From Favolaschia claudopus (lineage: Eukaryota > Basidiomycota > Agaricomycetes > Agaricales > Mycenaceae), in the NCBI GenBank assembly GCA_037176885.1, contig JAWWNJ010000001.1, forward strand, positions 3,782,001 through 3,846,000: a DNA stretch of 64,000 nucleotides. The letters run 5' to 3'. Below the pieces are notes generated by a model. The model did not search any database. It was not told the origin of the DNA and was given only the letters and a program-made list of their open reading frames with translations. Made by a program: the position numbers and the translations under genes. Below, one piece after another: positions 11,606 through 23,216 of the stretch (the first letter of the stretch is position 1; the number at the start of each line of letters is the position of its first letter).

Positions 11606-12577
11606 ATGAATCTCTCGGCTTCCGCTCTCCCCGTAGAAGTTTGGACTCAGATACATGCGTTTGCGTGTACCGACGATGGGTTTGCCGGTCGTGCCTTGTC
11701 GCGTGTCTCGAAAGACTGGCGGACAATCGCTGCGCCTTTCAAACTACAATCCATTGCGCTTGTCGGCGCTAAACCTATTCTGCGTTTCCTCTGCATTCTG
11801 GATTCCACTGAGGAAGGCTACCGCGATGTACAGTCTCTCTTCATCGGCTGCCCCAATCTGAATCTGGCCTCCAAATCAAGCACTTGCCTCGATCTTGCAT
11901 ACGAGCGTGCGCGAGGGTTGGCGTTCACCAACCAGTTGTTCCCCGAACTCGAGGTTTACCCCTTCACTCGGACGGTCCAAATTGGTAGTGATGCTATTGA
12001 GCAAGCCGTCATCCGTATTCTCCACCGGACTGCTGCAACTCTTCGGGTGCTCCATACCCACCTAACCTTCCCCCAACGGCCAAGCCCGCTGTATCCTGTT
12101 CCCCTTCGTGAACTGCGCGTTCTCGTACTCCATGGGCCTTTTGCAACCCATCCCCCAACACCTTCTCCTACCCTGCCCTACCTCCGTCACCTGCGTTTCG
12201 CCCCTGGACCGACATCCAGACACAAAGGAGCGACACTCTTGAATACAGTGACCGTTGCTGCTCCGGGACTATCACACTTGTGTCTCTCGCATACCGCATG
12301 CACGCGCAAAGAGTTGGAGCGCGCACTGGAGCACACTAGTCTGCGCAATCTGACGCGTCTTGTTGTCGAAGCGGACATCACTCGCCGTAGTCCCAGCCCG
12401 TCAGCAACTGCAGGCACGGTGTCGGAGCATGTAAAATTGTTACAGCTTGCGCAGGATGACGGACGCGTGAGGATCCTACGAGAAAAGCGCTGGTGGGTGG
12501 ATGTGCAGGCCGCTCTCTTGGAATGGGAGGAGGCTGATGAATTGCGGTGGGACGAAAGGGAGGAATACGAGGAGTGA
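11606..12577 (+). CDS. F-box-like protein
   Basis: Single exon, 323 aa. The N-terminus (LPVEVWTQIHAFACTDDG...GRALSRVSKDWRTIAAPFK) matches the F-box pattern of Agaricomycetes: an LP-x-E-x-W/I helix, then a LSRVSKDWR helix. The middle has leucine-rich segments (LRELRVLVLHG, LPYLRHLRF, LSHLCLSHTAC) spaced like weak leucine-rich repeats. The acidic C-terminus ends EEADELRWDEREEYEE. It may be a substrate adaptor for an SCF ubiquitin ligase, or one of the many expanded fungal F-box-like proteins of unknown role. The target cannot be read from sequence. Confidence 0.7.
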   Translation: MNLSASALPVEVWTQIHAFACTDDGFAGRALSRVSKDWRTIAAPFKLQSIALVGAKPILRFLCILDSTEEGYRDVQSLFIGCPNLNLASKSSTCLDLAYERARGLAFTNQLFPELEVYPFTRTVQIGSDAIEQAVIRILHRTAATLRVLHTHLTFPQRPSPLYPVPLRELRVLVLHGPFATHPPTPSPTLPYLRHLRFAPGPTSRHKGATLLNTVTVAAPGLSHLCLSHTACTRKELERALEHTSLRNLTRLVVEADITRRSPSPSATAGTVSEHVKLLQLAQDDGRVRILREKRWWVDVQAALLEWEEADELRWDEREEYEE

Positions 12578-12596
12578 CGAGCCAAGAGCGAGCCCT

Positions 12597-13549
12597 CTAT
12601 CGTATCTTATTCCATCCCTTCTTCAAGTCTGGAAAGGTCCATTTCAAGACGACTTTTTGTGCCCAATTCAATCGGTTCCAAAGTTGCTGCCTGTGTCGGT
12701 GCTGGTTCCGCAAATTTGCCCCGACCTCCTCGACACGCGCTACCGTGATCGGGAGCTGGCGCACGGTCTCTGCTAATATCTGCAAGTAATCGATTGTGGC
12801 TACGCCTCGGACTGTCCGGCGGCGCAAATACCTAACAAGATGGCGCTGTGCATCTGCATGCGCTGTAGCATCTAGCGTGTTCGACTCGTTTCCGGGGTGG
12901 AAGCGAGCGCTCACGATGGTGTATGCTCTGTAAATGTAAAATGAAGAGGTCAAGACGATTCCGTGTTCTGCGAGGTATAGAATGAGGGCCAGGATGCTCG
13001 TGCGGTGATTACCGTCCTTAAAATATTGGTTCGTGCGGATATCGAGGGCGAGCGCGCTGGCGGTCTCAATGATAGCACGGATTGACTGAAAAAATGTTAT
13101 TTTGTATTTACAGGTTCGAGTCGCGGGAAGAGAGCCGGTCAATATACTGACCTGACTAACATGCTCCGTTTCGTAAATTGTATTCCCACTGTTTTCAACA
13201 CCAGTTGTGTTCATAGCGATACGTGTTTTATTCCTGAACGAAAGTTGAAAACCGTTCACATCGCCAGAGGGCGTCGTTCCTCCCGTCACAAATCGATTGA
13301 GCTGAAGTAGACGAGCGGGCTGGAATGTAGACAAGACACCATAGATGGATTCCTCGAAACTAAGGAAGGGGGCGCTTGTTTGGGCTCCGTACTGTCGAAG
13401 GAGGAGAGTTTCAACTTCGGAAGGATTGGGATGTGGCCAAGCGAGAAAAGGTGGGTTGATCTTCAGTTCCACTTCAAAAGCTATCCATGCATATGATAAT
13501 GCTTGCTGTTTTCGATGGCACACGTACGAATTTCAAGCAGGGAAGTCAT
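12597..13549 (-). CDS. Fic/DOC-type protein with atypical Fic motif
   Basis: Contains QYFKDGNHRTSIL, which aligns with the Fic motif HxFx(D/E)GNxRxxR. The catalytic His position is Gln and the last Arg is Ile, so ordinary AMP transfer is doubtful. Before it comes LLLRQYGAQTSAPFLSFEES. A 66-nt intron (about 13085-13150, gtcagt...ttttcag) lies between VSQ and SIRAIIE; it is divisible by three and has no stop, so it could be missed. The 5' end is uncertain. One solution uses ATG at 13549, a 22-nt exon and a 56-nt intron to 13471, giving MTSLLEILELKINPPFLAW. The open frame further upstream (QQALSYAWIAFEVELK) also looks coding but has no ATG. A MITE begins 15 bp upstream. Confidence 0.6.
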
Positions 13550-13561
13550 CGCTGGTGGTAA

Positions 13562-13934
13562 TACTGTACCTCCCTGTATGGAAGCAACCAGCGAGGGACC
13601 GTGACAAAATGGTTGCCTCATTTTCAGGCAACCGACCCGCCGTGAGCCGTGACCGTTGCCAAAGGAGGCAACCGTCTGGTTCAAAAATTCGTGAAGAAGC
13701 CATCAAATCGTTGAATTCACTACAATTTCGAGGGATGTCGGCCAATAAGCAGCACGAAAGGTAAAGCACAGACTCACCTGTGTATGTTCCCGGGCCAAAA
13801 ACTTTTTTTTCGTGTTGCGTCACGATTTTTACAAGGCAACGGCCTCAATCGTGACCGTGACCACCTCAAAAAGAGGCAACACAACCGACCCCACCGTTAC
13901 CGTGACGGTTGCCTCCATACAGGGAGGTACAGTA
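13562..13934. mobile_element. MITE with TA duplication, 369 bp
   Basis: The element runs 13564-13932 and is flanked by TA on both sides. Its ends are inverted repeats: CTGTACCTCCCTGTATGGAA at the left against the reverse complement CTGTACCTCCCTGTATGGAG at the right, continuing with GCAACC. The interior is full of short direct and inverted copies of GGTTGCC/GGCAACC and CCGTGAC, and has no coding capacity. TA duplication with CTGTA... ends fits a Tc1/mariner-like non-autonomous element. It sits directly upstream of the Fic-type gene and shares its end pattern with the MITE at 53638-54133. Confidence 0.8.
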
Positions 13935-14191
13935 GTTGAATCAAGCCTGAGAGTTTGGGGCGCAAATGTTTTGACTGCAAGCAAATCACGTCCAAGTTAA
14001 AGCCTTAGGCGAGCTATTTAGAGGCTGTTTAACTGAATACACATAGCATTCAGAGAATGACTAGACTCGACTCGAGCGCCAACATGATGGCAAGAGCAAA
14101 AAATTGGCGGCAAACTCCGAGTCTACCATGATGTCACGCGTTTGTGACTGTACGCGTCCGTTCATTCCAGTACACTCTCTCGCTGTCCGAC

Positions 14192-17100
14192 ATGGCGCGC
14201 GGCCGTGGAAACTTCGGACTCTCGTCAGCTCGCGGCGGGCCCAGAGGCTCCTTTCGAGGATTCCGAGGCGGCGGATCCTGGCGTGGGGGTCGCGGGCGAG
14301 GTCGAGGAGGCGCAAAACCAGGAGAACCTGCGCCAAAACGCGAAGACGACGGGACTCAGTTAGCGGAGAAGTTCGAGGAGGTCAGGATACATGATGAACT
14401 GGATGAGAAGCTTGGATTCGCGCGCGTGCAGGAAGGGCTGCAGAAGGAGGGGTGGCTTGTCAATATGCACCCGGTATGTCGATTTTGATCTCTCATTTTG
14501 GAACGCGACGGTTTCATGCATGGGATCAGACGCTGGTTAAGGATGCGGAATGGCCGTCCGGTAAAGCTGCGGTGGACTTTTATTTCATTCAAGACGATGG
14601 CGGGATGTTCAAGGCCACTTACCTTTATGAGCCTTATTTCTATATTTGCTGCAAAGTACGGATATCCAGTCTACTCCGGGTGTCTCAGCTCACGTTCTGC
14701 AGAGTGGCACAGAAACAACTATTGAAGAATGGCTCATGAAGAAATACGAGGGAGTGATTTGCCGCATTACAAGGGAGCGCAAAGAAGATCTCAAAATGCC
14801 AAATCACCTCATGGGCCATCGCCGACTATACCTCCAGCTCTGTTTCCGAAATGTCTCCGATCTCTTGTCTGTTCGTCGAGATATCGTTCCTCTAGCTCTC
14901 GCCAATAGCGCCAAGCGAGACGCGGTCGACGCGTATGCTGAGGTAGTAAGCGCAGCAGCGGGCGGCGCCAGCATGGACATCGACTTTGAAGGAGGATGGG
15001 ACGATGCAGGCAGACGTTCTGGCAAGGGTTCCCGCGACAGAGACCCACGTGAAGGGATTATCGACATCCGAGAATACGACGTCCCATACTATCTGCGTGT
15101 GGCCATCGACAATGACATCCGCGTCGGGCTCTGGTATGCTGTCACCTTCACTGCGGGCCAGCCTGCGTTCAAACAAATCGTCGAACGTGTTAAGCGTGCT
15201 GACCCTGTCGTTATGGCCTACGATATCGAGACAACGAAGGCACCACTCAAATTTCCCGATCAATCCATTGACCAGGTTATGATGATTTCTTACATGGTCG
15301 ACGGGCAGGGCTATCTCATTACCAACCGCGAGATAGTCAGTGAGGATATCGAAGATTTTGAGTACACCCCCAAGGACGGGTATGAGGGTCCTTTCATCAT
15401 TTTCAACGAGGCGGATGAGGTGAGCAAGAACGGTTGACTATTGGTCTTGGTTCACAAGTATTTTTCAGGCTGCGACTATCATGCGGTTTTTCTCGCATAT
15501 TCAGGAAGTCAAACCAACAGTCATGGCGACCTTCAACGGGGACTTCTTCGATTTCCCATTTCTCGATGCGCGCTCGAAAGCTAACGGGATAGATATGTTC
15601 ATGGAGACTGGCTTCGCGAAAGACTTGGAAGACGAGTACAAGAGTCGTACATGTGTTCATATGGATTGCTTCCGCTGGGTGAAGCGCGATTCGTATTTGC
15701 CTCAGGGAAGTCAAGGCTTGAAGGCTGTAACCACAGCGAAGTTGGGCTATAATCCAATCGAGCTTGACCCAGAGCTCATGACTCCGTACGGATATCATTT
15801 TTCTGAATTCCCGGTGAAGCTGAACACCCGATAGATACGCCATGGAACAGCCGCAGGTTTTGGCTCAGTACTCCGTATCCGATGCCGTGGCGACATATTA
15901 TTTGTACATGAAATACGTTCATCCATTCATTTTTTCGTTATGCAACATCATCCCGCTCAAGGCGGACGAGGTTCTACGCAAAGGGAGTGGCACACTATGC
16001 GAGACGTTGCTCATGGTCTGAACTGTTTTTTCGTTCCCATGTTCTGTTTTATATTAAAATTGTTCCGTGTAGGTTGAGGCATATCGAGGGCATATTATCA
16101 TGCCCAACAGGCACGAGGAGACCCATGGAAATATGTACCAGGGGCATTTGTTGGCTTCTGAGACATATGTTGGAGGACACGTCGAAGCGTTAGAAGCCGG
16201 AGTGTTTAGAAGCGATATTCCTACTCATTTCAAAATCGAGCCATCCACCGTCCAGCAGGTGAGAGACTCTCCCACTTCGGAGAGCAACCGGCTAAGCTTC
16301 TGCAGTTGATTGACGATCTAGATGCGGCTCTCACTTTTTGTCTTGTGGAAGAGTCCAAAGCTTCTCTCGACAGTGTCACCAATTATGACGAGGTCAAAGC
16401 AGAAATTCAAAAGGCACTTGAACTCATGCGCGACAATCCTCTTCGAATGGACAACCCCCTCATTTACCATCTTGATGTCGCCGCCATGTATCCCAACATC
16501 ATGTTGTCTAATCGGCTCCAACCTGACTCGATGGTCGACGAAGCCGTCTGCGCCGTATGCGATTACAACCGCCCCGGCAAAACTTGTGACCGCCGCCTGG
16601 ACTGGGCGTGGCGAGGAGAGTTCTTCCCTGCCCACCGGGACGAATTTAACATGATCAGGCATGCTCTAAACCAAGAGAAATTCCCACCTCGCCGTCCCAA
16701 CGGGCCCCAGCGACGCTTTGACGAGCTCACTGAAGCGGAACAAACTGCTCTCCTTCACAAGCGTCTTGGCGACTATTCGCGCAAAGTCTACAAGAAGACC
16801 AAAGACACCAAGGTCGAGACCCGCGAATCCATCGTGTGTCAGCGAGAAAACCCTTTCTATGTCGATACTGTGCGAACGTTCCGAGATCGACGTTACGAGT
16901 ACAAGGGTCTGCACAAGACGTGGAAGAAGAACCTCGACGCATATGTCGCTGAAGGCCGGTCGCTTGGAGAGGTCGACGAGGCGAAAAAAATGATCGTGCT
17001 GTACGACTCGTTACAGTTGGCGCACAAGTGCATTCTTAATTCCTTCTACGGCTATGTGATGCGGAAAGGTGCGAGGTGGCACTCGATGGAGATGGCTGGG

Positions 17101-20100
17101 ATTACATGTCTGACCGGCGCTACTATCATTCAAATGGCCCGTGCTCTCGTGGAGCAGCTCGGCCGGCCTCTCGAGCTGGATACAGATGGGATTTGGTGCA
17201 TGCTGCCTGGCGTATTTCCAGAGAATTTCAAGTTCAAACTTGACAACGGGAAAACCATTGGCTTTTCTTATCCGTGCACCATGCTGAATCATCTTGTTCA
17301 CGCCAAATTCACGAACCATCAGTACCACGACCTCGATCTCGAGACGGGCGAGTACGCCATCCACAGCGAGAATTCGATCTTTTTCGAGCTCGACGGTCCG
17401 TACAAAGCGATGATTCTCCCGTCTTCGAAAGAGGAGGATAAATTGCTGAAGAAGCGTTACGCGGTGTTCAACGATGATGGAAGTCTTGCGGAGCTGAAGG
17501 GTTTCGAGGTCAAGCGACGTGGCGAATTGCAGCTCATCAAAATCTTCCAGTCCCAGATATTCGAGAAGTTCCTGCTCGGTACAACCACAGAAGAGTGCTA
17601 TGCTGCTGTCGCCCAGGTCGCCGATCAATGGCTCGATGTACTTTTCAGTCGTGCAGACAACTTGGGAGACGATGAACTGGTCGAACTCATCGCTGAAAAC
17701 CGAAGTATGTCCCGAACCCTCGCGGAGTATGGCACACAAAAGTCAACCTCGATCAGTACCGCCAAACGTCTGGCTGAATTCCTTGGTGATCAGATGGTCA
17801 AGGATAAAGGCCTTGCCTGTAAATTCATCATCTCTGCCAAACCTATCGGGGCTCCCGTCACCGAGCGTGCCGTGCCTGTTGCGATTTTCTCTGCCGAGGA
17901 AAGCGTCAAGCGCACATACCTCAGGAAATGGCTGAAAGATAATAGTCTTACGAATTTCGAGCTGCGGTCCATCCTGGATTGGCAGTACTACATCGAGCGC
18001 CTAGGTTCCGTCATCCAGAAGTTGATCACCATTCCGGCAGCGATGCAGAAGGTCGCTAATCCTGTACCACGGATTCGGCATCCTGACTGGCTCCATCGTC
18101 GCGTCGCTGGTGCTGTCGATAAGTTCAAGCAAAATAAAATGACCGACTTCTTCAAAGTCCTATCGGCTGAAGAAAAGGCCCTTCAAGCACAGCAAGCAGA
18201 GCCCCGGGATATCGAGGACTTCGGAGGTCTGGAGGGTGTTGCGGGTGGACGACGCGTCGCTGTCGTGTCGAAAAAAACCCGCAAGCCTTCCCCGGAACCG
18301 GAGGATGAAGGCACTGACGAGGTGCCCGACCCCCATGTTAATTACTCTGGCTGGATCAAAGCCATGCGTCCCCGATGGAAGTACAGACAGGAAATCCGCT
18401 CCGGGTCTGCGAATGCCAGCACAGTTGTGCCCGCGATGTTCAAGAACGCCCGAGTCCGAACCAATCGGAAATGGGATATACTGCAGATTCGCCCAAGTAA
18501 AACGCCGGGCCGGTATATCTTGTGGCTTTCGGTTGACTCGGACGTGATCTCACTGCCGCTTCGCATTCCTCGAGAGTTTTATATCAACCTGCGGACCCCA
18601 AAAGAGGATATTTTCCAATCTCAATATTATACGTGGGAAAAGGTCACCCGCAATCTTCCTCGGGATTTGGCGAGTGCGAATCTGTATAAGGTGGTGGCGC
18701 GTGAGGAAGTGTACCAGGAGATTCAAGAGCACTTTATTGATCTCACCAACGATCCGAACGTCGACGGAGTGTTCGAGTTGCAAGTATGTATGGTTCTCCT
18801 GCAAGCTACGGCCTTGGCTGATTCTTCGTCAGGTTCCGCTGACTGTACGCGCAGTGCTGAAGCTCGGCAGGACCTGTTCAACGGAAGACTCCAGTCTGAC
18901 TTTAAACCGAGCGCAGACTGTAGGCTTGGATCTGTTCCAAGTCAATCGATCCAGCTCTTCCCTCTCATCTCGAAAGTATCTTGACGGGGGTCGGGACCAG
19001 AAGTACATCTTCTTATATCATGCTTGCTCCGCCAACTCTCCGCTCCACCTCTTCGCTATTTTTCTTCCATCAGGAACGGTCAAACTTCATCTGGTCGATC
19101 CTGCCACCCGCAGACAACCCATTCCTCGTCTTACATCTACCTACGCGGAACTTTTGGGGCAATTTCTGCAGAAGGACTATGCATCCGACAGCTTGATTGC
19201 CTACCCCGAGACCTTGGAGTTCACCACTACCTACCACGGGAATGAGACGACCGCATTGAAGGCCGTATCGCGCGAGCTTGGACTGTTGGAGGACAAGTCG
19301 TTTATCGTGGTGGTTTCGTCCCCGAAAGACCAAGCTTACTTTGATCGACTGGTTCCAAAATTGTCAAAATTCCCCGTCCTTTCCATGTCCAAGGCCAAAA
19401 ACGCGCACACGCTAGACGTTTTCCCATGGCAGACCCATGTCCCGCAAAAGATGCTCAACCGATATCTAGGATTCGGCAATTGGTTGCACCGAATGGTTGT
19501 AATGGCGGATTATTACGACGTTCCAATCGGCCACGTCGAGGGAGATCAGCCGCTTTCCATGGCGGATATGAGCTTCGCCCGCCGTCTCATCCATCAAGAT
19601 TTCGTGCTGTGGTGGTCTCCCGGAGAGCGGCCGGATTTGGGTGGGATCGAGAACGACAAGCGACCAACAGAGGAATTTCCGAAAACGGAGTTCATGTCGG
19701 CTGGTGCTTACTCCAACGTCTGTCTTGAAATAGTTGTTCGTAACCTGGCGGTCAACTCGGTTTTGCACTCTGTTGTGGTCAACGAACTGGAAGGCGCTGG
19801 AGGCGCGACAGCATTTGATTCCGTCTCCCGCACAATGGATGAATACGCCAACCCAGAGACTCAACGAGATCTGACGTTAGGCGAGTCGAATGTGTCCACT
19901 CAGACCTTTGGTGTTCTGCGTGCTATGGTTAAGGCTTGGCTCCTCGACAAAATCGAGAACAAAGTTTCTGGACCAGCCAATATCGCCCTCGATCATTTCT
20001 GGCGTTGGATCAGCTCCAGCGCTTCCCATATGTACGACCCAAGCATCCATCGGTTCGTCCACGGCCTCATGCGCAAGACCTTCATCCAATTGTTGGCTGA

Positions 20101-21315
20101 ATTCCGGCGTCTTGGATCTCATGTTGTCTACGCCGATTTCAGCCGCATTCTCCTCGCAACGTCTAAACCACCCGGGACAGCTCACGCCTATGCCACGTAT
20201 ATCACAAGTGCCGTCAACTCGCATGAATTATTCCAGCATATCTACTTGAACACGGAGCATTTCTACGATTATCTCCTGTTCATGGACCAGGCGAACATGG
20301 GCGGCGTCGTGTGCATGGACCCTCTGGCTATTGAGCCACCTGAGGAGCTCACGATCGAGATGCAATGGAATATCGCGTCTTTCCTTCCCCCTGCTCTGCA
20401 GCCTGATTTCAATGGTGCCATACAATTCTTCATCGTCGAGCTGTTCAAGATCCGCCAGCGACTGAACGGCGGAGGCCGCGCACCACTCCGAATTATTCGC
20501 AACGCCGATGCTCCGCCTGAAGCAACGCAGCGAGACGCGGTGAAAGTGAAAGAGACGGAAGCGATCCAGGAGTTCATCTCTCGTCGCCTGACACGCAAGC
20601 TGCTCAAAACTGTAGGGAATGCGCAGGAGCGCCATCGTGACGCGATGATGACCGATGAGCCTGACGGCAACTTTGACTTCCCCATCCTTCCCGGGTCGCA
20701 TCTTCATCTAACGAATCCCATCCTTGAGCTAGTCAAGTCCGTATGCGCTACCTTTGCGCTCGCGAAGGACTTTACGGTGGAGATTGGGCTCGTGAAGAGA
20801 AATCTGCTGGAGCTTATCGGCGTGCGGGAGTTTGCTACCGAAGCGGCTTTCCGGAACCCATGCGAGCCGTTGAAGTTGTTCAACGTTCCTTGTCGACATT
20901 GCGACGCCATCCGCGATATGGACTTTTGCAGAGACGAGCAGTTGCTGCCTAAAAACAATGCGGACCGATGGGTGTGCGAGGTTTGTCAGGGCGAATTCGA
21001 CCGGCTTGCGATTGAGTTTACGTTGATGGATGTTGTCTATGGGCTTGAGAGGTCGTTTGCCCAGCAGGATCTGCGATGTTCCAAGTGCCAACAGATTCAG
21101 TCGGACAATGTGTCGCGGTACTGCCAGTGCTCGGGAACGTATCAGTTCACGTTGAACAAGGCAGACATCCGGAGAAAGTTGAGGACGATTGTGAATGTTG
21201 CGATTGTTCATAGGTTGTCTAGATCAAAGGTGCGTCGTTTCTATCAAACTGGTGCAAGATTCCGACTGACACTTTTTGGCAGGAGTGCGCAGAGACGATG
21301 CTAAATACTTGGTGA
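14192..21315 (+). CDS. POL2: DNA polymerase epsilon catalytic subunit
   Basis: Leading-strand replicative polymerase of the nucleus with 3'-5' proofreading. About 2,230 aa from nine exons, usual for the family. The start at 14192 opens an Arg/Gly-rich tail ([16 protein letters not shown]). Exonuclease blocks: [13 protein letters not shown] and [12 protein letters not shown]. Polymerase blocks: [19 protein letters not shown] and LELDTDGIW, the metal-binding core. The large inactive C-terminal polymerase half follows ([20 protein letters not shown]). The end carries two cysteine modules, [13 protein letters not shown]...CEVCQGEF and CSKCQQ...YCQCSG, which bind the small subunits. A last intron near 21231 precedes [10 protein letters not shown] and the stop. 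Introns near 14473, 14656, 15420, 15791, 16014, 16259 and 18784 all keep frame. Nothing looks damaged. Confidence 0.95.
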
Positions 21316-21791
21316 AGGTTGTGTATTTTATTGATACCTCTTGTATTGATACCCGGCTGTATAAAATTGTGCTGTTTGAAATTTCAGCGCTTGTGGGGCA
21401 CCGCTCTTCCATTTTGAACTTGTGAGACTGAGTTCAGACTGCGGACCGCGATAGGACGGTTGTCTTGATTGGTGGCTGCTTGGCGGAAATGAGACTCGGA
21501 TAGCTGAAGAACCAGCGAGTAACTTCATGGCCCGCGTCTTCTGGGGGGAATACAGCGAAATGAAGGAAACGCAGTATAGCCTAGTTCGGGAAGCAGGGCG
21601 TCTAGGTGTACCGCAAAGAAGCAGAAAAAGAGCCAATGCAGCCATTGGTGGGTGCGTCAGGGGATCGAGGCATGCCGAGGTCTTGGCCCGTGTACACATT
21701 TCTGGGCGACTGAGGTGAATGAAAAGTATATATGGTGAAATGCTCTGAGTCTCGAGATGGTCAATGTTTCGGTCTAAATGGCGAGAACGAC
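21316..21791. other. Intergenic stretch left of the element array
   Basis: This is unique sequence between POL2 and the first target repeat. A minus-strand ORF (21328-21699) lacks protein-like composition. With 40598-40628 it forms the pre-insertion site, and would have been the shared region between POL2 and the BTB gene. Confidence 0.5.
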
Positions 21792-21798
21792 ATCTGCA
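21792..21798. repeat. Target-site repeat, left (ATCTGCA)
   Basis: ATCTGCA lies immediately left of the array and recurs at 40591-40597 immediately right of it. The inner junctions keep only ATCTG between units. This fits a recombination core shared between target and element. Confidence 0.7.
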
Positions 21799-21825
21799 GG
21801 CTCATGTACTATGTCTGTGGATGCC
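21799..21825 (+). repeat. Terminal inverted repeat, left end of copy 1
   Basis: Begins GGCTCATGTACTATGTCTGT and ends GGATGCC. In the internal units the same end starts with one more G (GGGCTC), because it abuts the ATCT core of the previous unit. Confidence 0.8.
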
Positions 21826-22020
21826 ACGGAAAAATCGTGTTTTTTCAAAACGAAAAAAGGGAAAAATGAGAGAAAAAAGGGAGAGACTCACGGAATTATA
21901 TGAAGCTCGTCTACCTCATCTGTACAGCTCAGAGCTTGTTATAACGCTGAAAACGACGATTTTTCGGTTTGATTTGCCTATCGAAGCCGACCGTTCCGTG
22001 GAAAATCCTCTGATTTCAAA

Positions 22021-22049
22021 CCTATGTCTTTCGGAGATAAAGACATAGG
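22021..22049. repeat. Subterminal inverted repeat, left side (copy 1)
   Basis: Arms CCTATGTCTTT and AAAGACATAGG flank a 7-nt loop. CCTATGT recurs in the 14-bp palindrome CCTATGTACATAGG at 28019-28032 near the right end, next to the terminal repeat. The pairing of similar sites at both ends suggests accessory recombinase or partner binding sites. Copies 2 and 3 have the same structures. Confidence 0.6.
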
Positions 22050-22355
22050 ACCAGCGAATGGTTTTCAAGATCTTTGTCTTTTCTCTCACGTCAACGCCGG
22101 CAACTCGGCGAAGGCGTTGCAAACTGAACCAAATGACGCGACCGCGTCGCGTCTTTCTCGTTCTTCTGTCTAACCCTAGTTTCCGTTCGCCCTGGAGCTG
22201 AGAAAAGACAAGTCTCACTGTTTCACGGGCCAATTTCATGTGCCAAAATCTACCGATACCCGCTAATTTGCCTCATCCACAACTCCCATTTGGCTTGAAA
22301 ACCACCCTCAAGACCAAGTTCCATTCCAGAAAAAATCCGCGCTCCGCGCGATTCA

Positions 22356-22643
22356 CTATTCTCCTGTGCACACCTCAACTCGATTGGATTTCCAATCATT
22401 TACTCTATTGTCCCGAATGAAGTTGATCATTTCTGAGATGTTCATTTCCTCTATGGTTGAAGGATCGAAGAGGTGGTGTCCCGTGGCTCGGCAGAGGAGC
22501 AGAACTGCACTGGACACATTAACTGAATTCCCATGCATCTGTATTTTGTAATTGTAGGCAACAAATGGCTTCGAGAGCCTATGCATCATCAAAAACAAGT
22601 CCAGTACATCTAGAATTGAACCAAAATTTCTTCTCAAGGCCAC
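22356..22643 (-). CDS. Candidate small gene of the element (95 aa)
   Basis: Open frame starting MALRRNFGSILDVLDLFLMM and containing SSAVLLLCRATGHHLFDPST and NISEMINFIRDNRVN. Its balanced composition is better than that of overlapping frames, but no domain is recognised. An opposite-strand ORF (22565-22798) is an alternative. Conservation between the three copies is not informative because they are nearly identical. Also present at 28621-28908 and 34887-35174. Confidence 0.25.
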   Translation of the reverse strand: MALRRNFGSILDVLDLFLMMHRLSKPFVAYNYKIQMHGNSVNVSSAVLLLCRATGHHLFDPSTIEEMNISEMINFIRDNRVNDWKSNRVEVCTGE

Positions 22644-22817
22644 TACTAGTAGGCAGGAATGTCACTTATGTACACCAAGAGTACTTCTCAGGTGAGATAG
22701 AGCTTTCAAGTCAGCGCCCGGCGCGCGATTCAACTTTTTCCGTAGTTGCTCGACTGTTCGGGCTTTGTAGTCGTGGGGCACGTTACGTTTGGCCCTGACA
22801 GGTCACGTGCTGATGCC

Positions 22818-22839
22818 TTGCGTGCCCCGGGGCACGCAA
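22818..22839. repeat. 22-bp perfect GC palindrome
   Basis: TTGCGTGCCCC followed directly by its reverse complement GGGGCACGCAA, flanked by TGATG and its complement with a 1-nt asymmetry. The half-site GCGTGCCCC recurs at 27494, 27527 (inverted) and 27566, and as GGGGCACG near 22775. Same sites occur 6.27 and 12.53 kb further on. Confidence 0.75.
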
Positions 22840-23216
22840 TCATCAGCTCTGCGATCGGCCCTCCGGCCACCCTTCCCTGTAGTTGCTGTGTGACATAGAG
22901 ACGATCGAGTATTTATTCGGTGAAATCAAAACACAAACTTGGACCTACAAAATACAGTGAACCACTGAATTTTCGATGGGACACGGCTTGTCGCGGCCTT
23001 TCGGCGGCCCAAGAAGGCGAAGAAGCGATCACTGCCACTGATTGACACTTCACGTCAAGTTCTTCATGGTTTTCCAGCGCGTCTGCATCGTGCCCGACGC
23101 GTTTTGACGCGTTAGAAGCGCGTCAACGTGTCCGCGAGGCTGTGATTGTTACGTGTTTGAGATGTGAGTCAGGAGAAATTTTCTCTTTGCTTCTTCGCTC
23201 GCTGATTTCTCTCGAA

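Noticed and set aside
13100..13135. tRNA B-box-like GGTTCGAGTC
   Set aside because: It lies in an intron of the Fic-type gene; no A box and no cloverleaf could be drawn.
21916..22239. Minus-strand 107-aa ORF of the element
   Set aside because: Very basic, overlaps inverted repeats at 22021-22049, and shows no domain; treated as chance.
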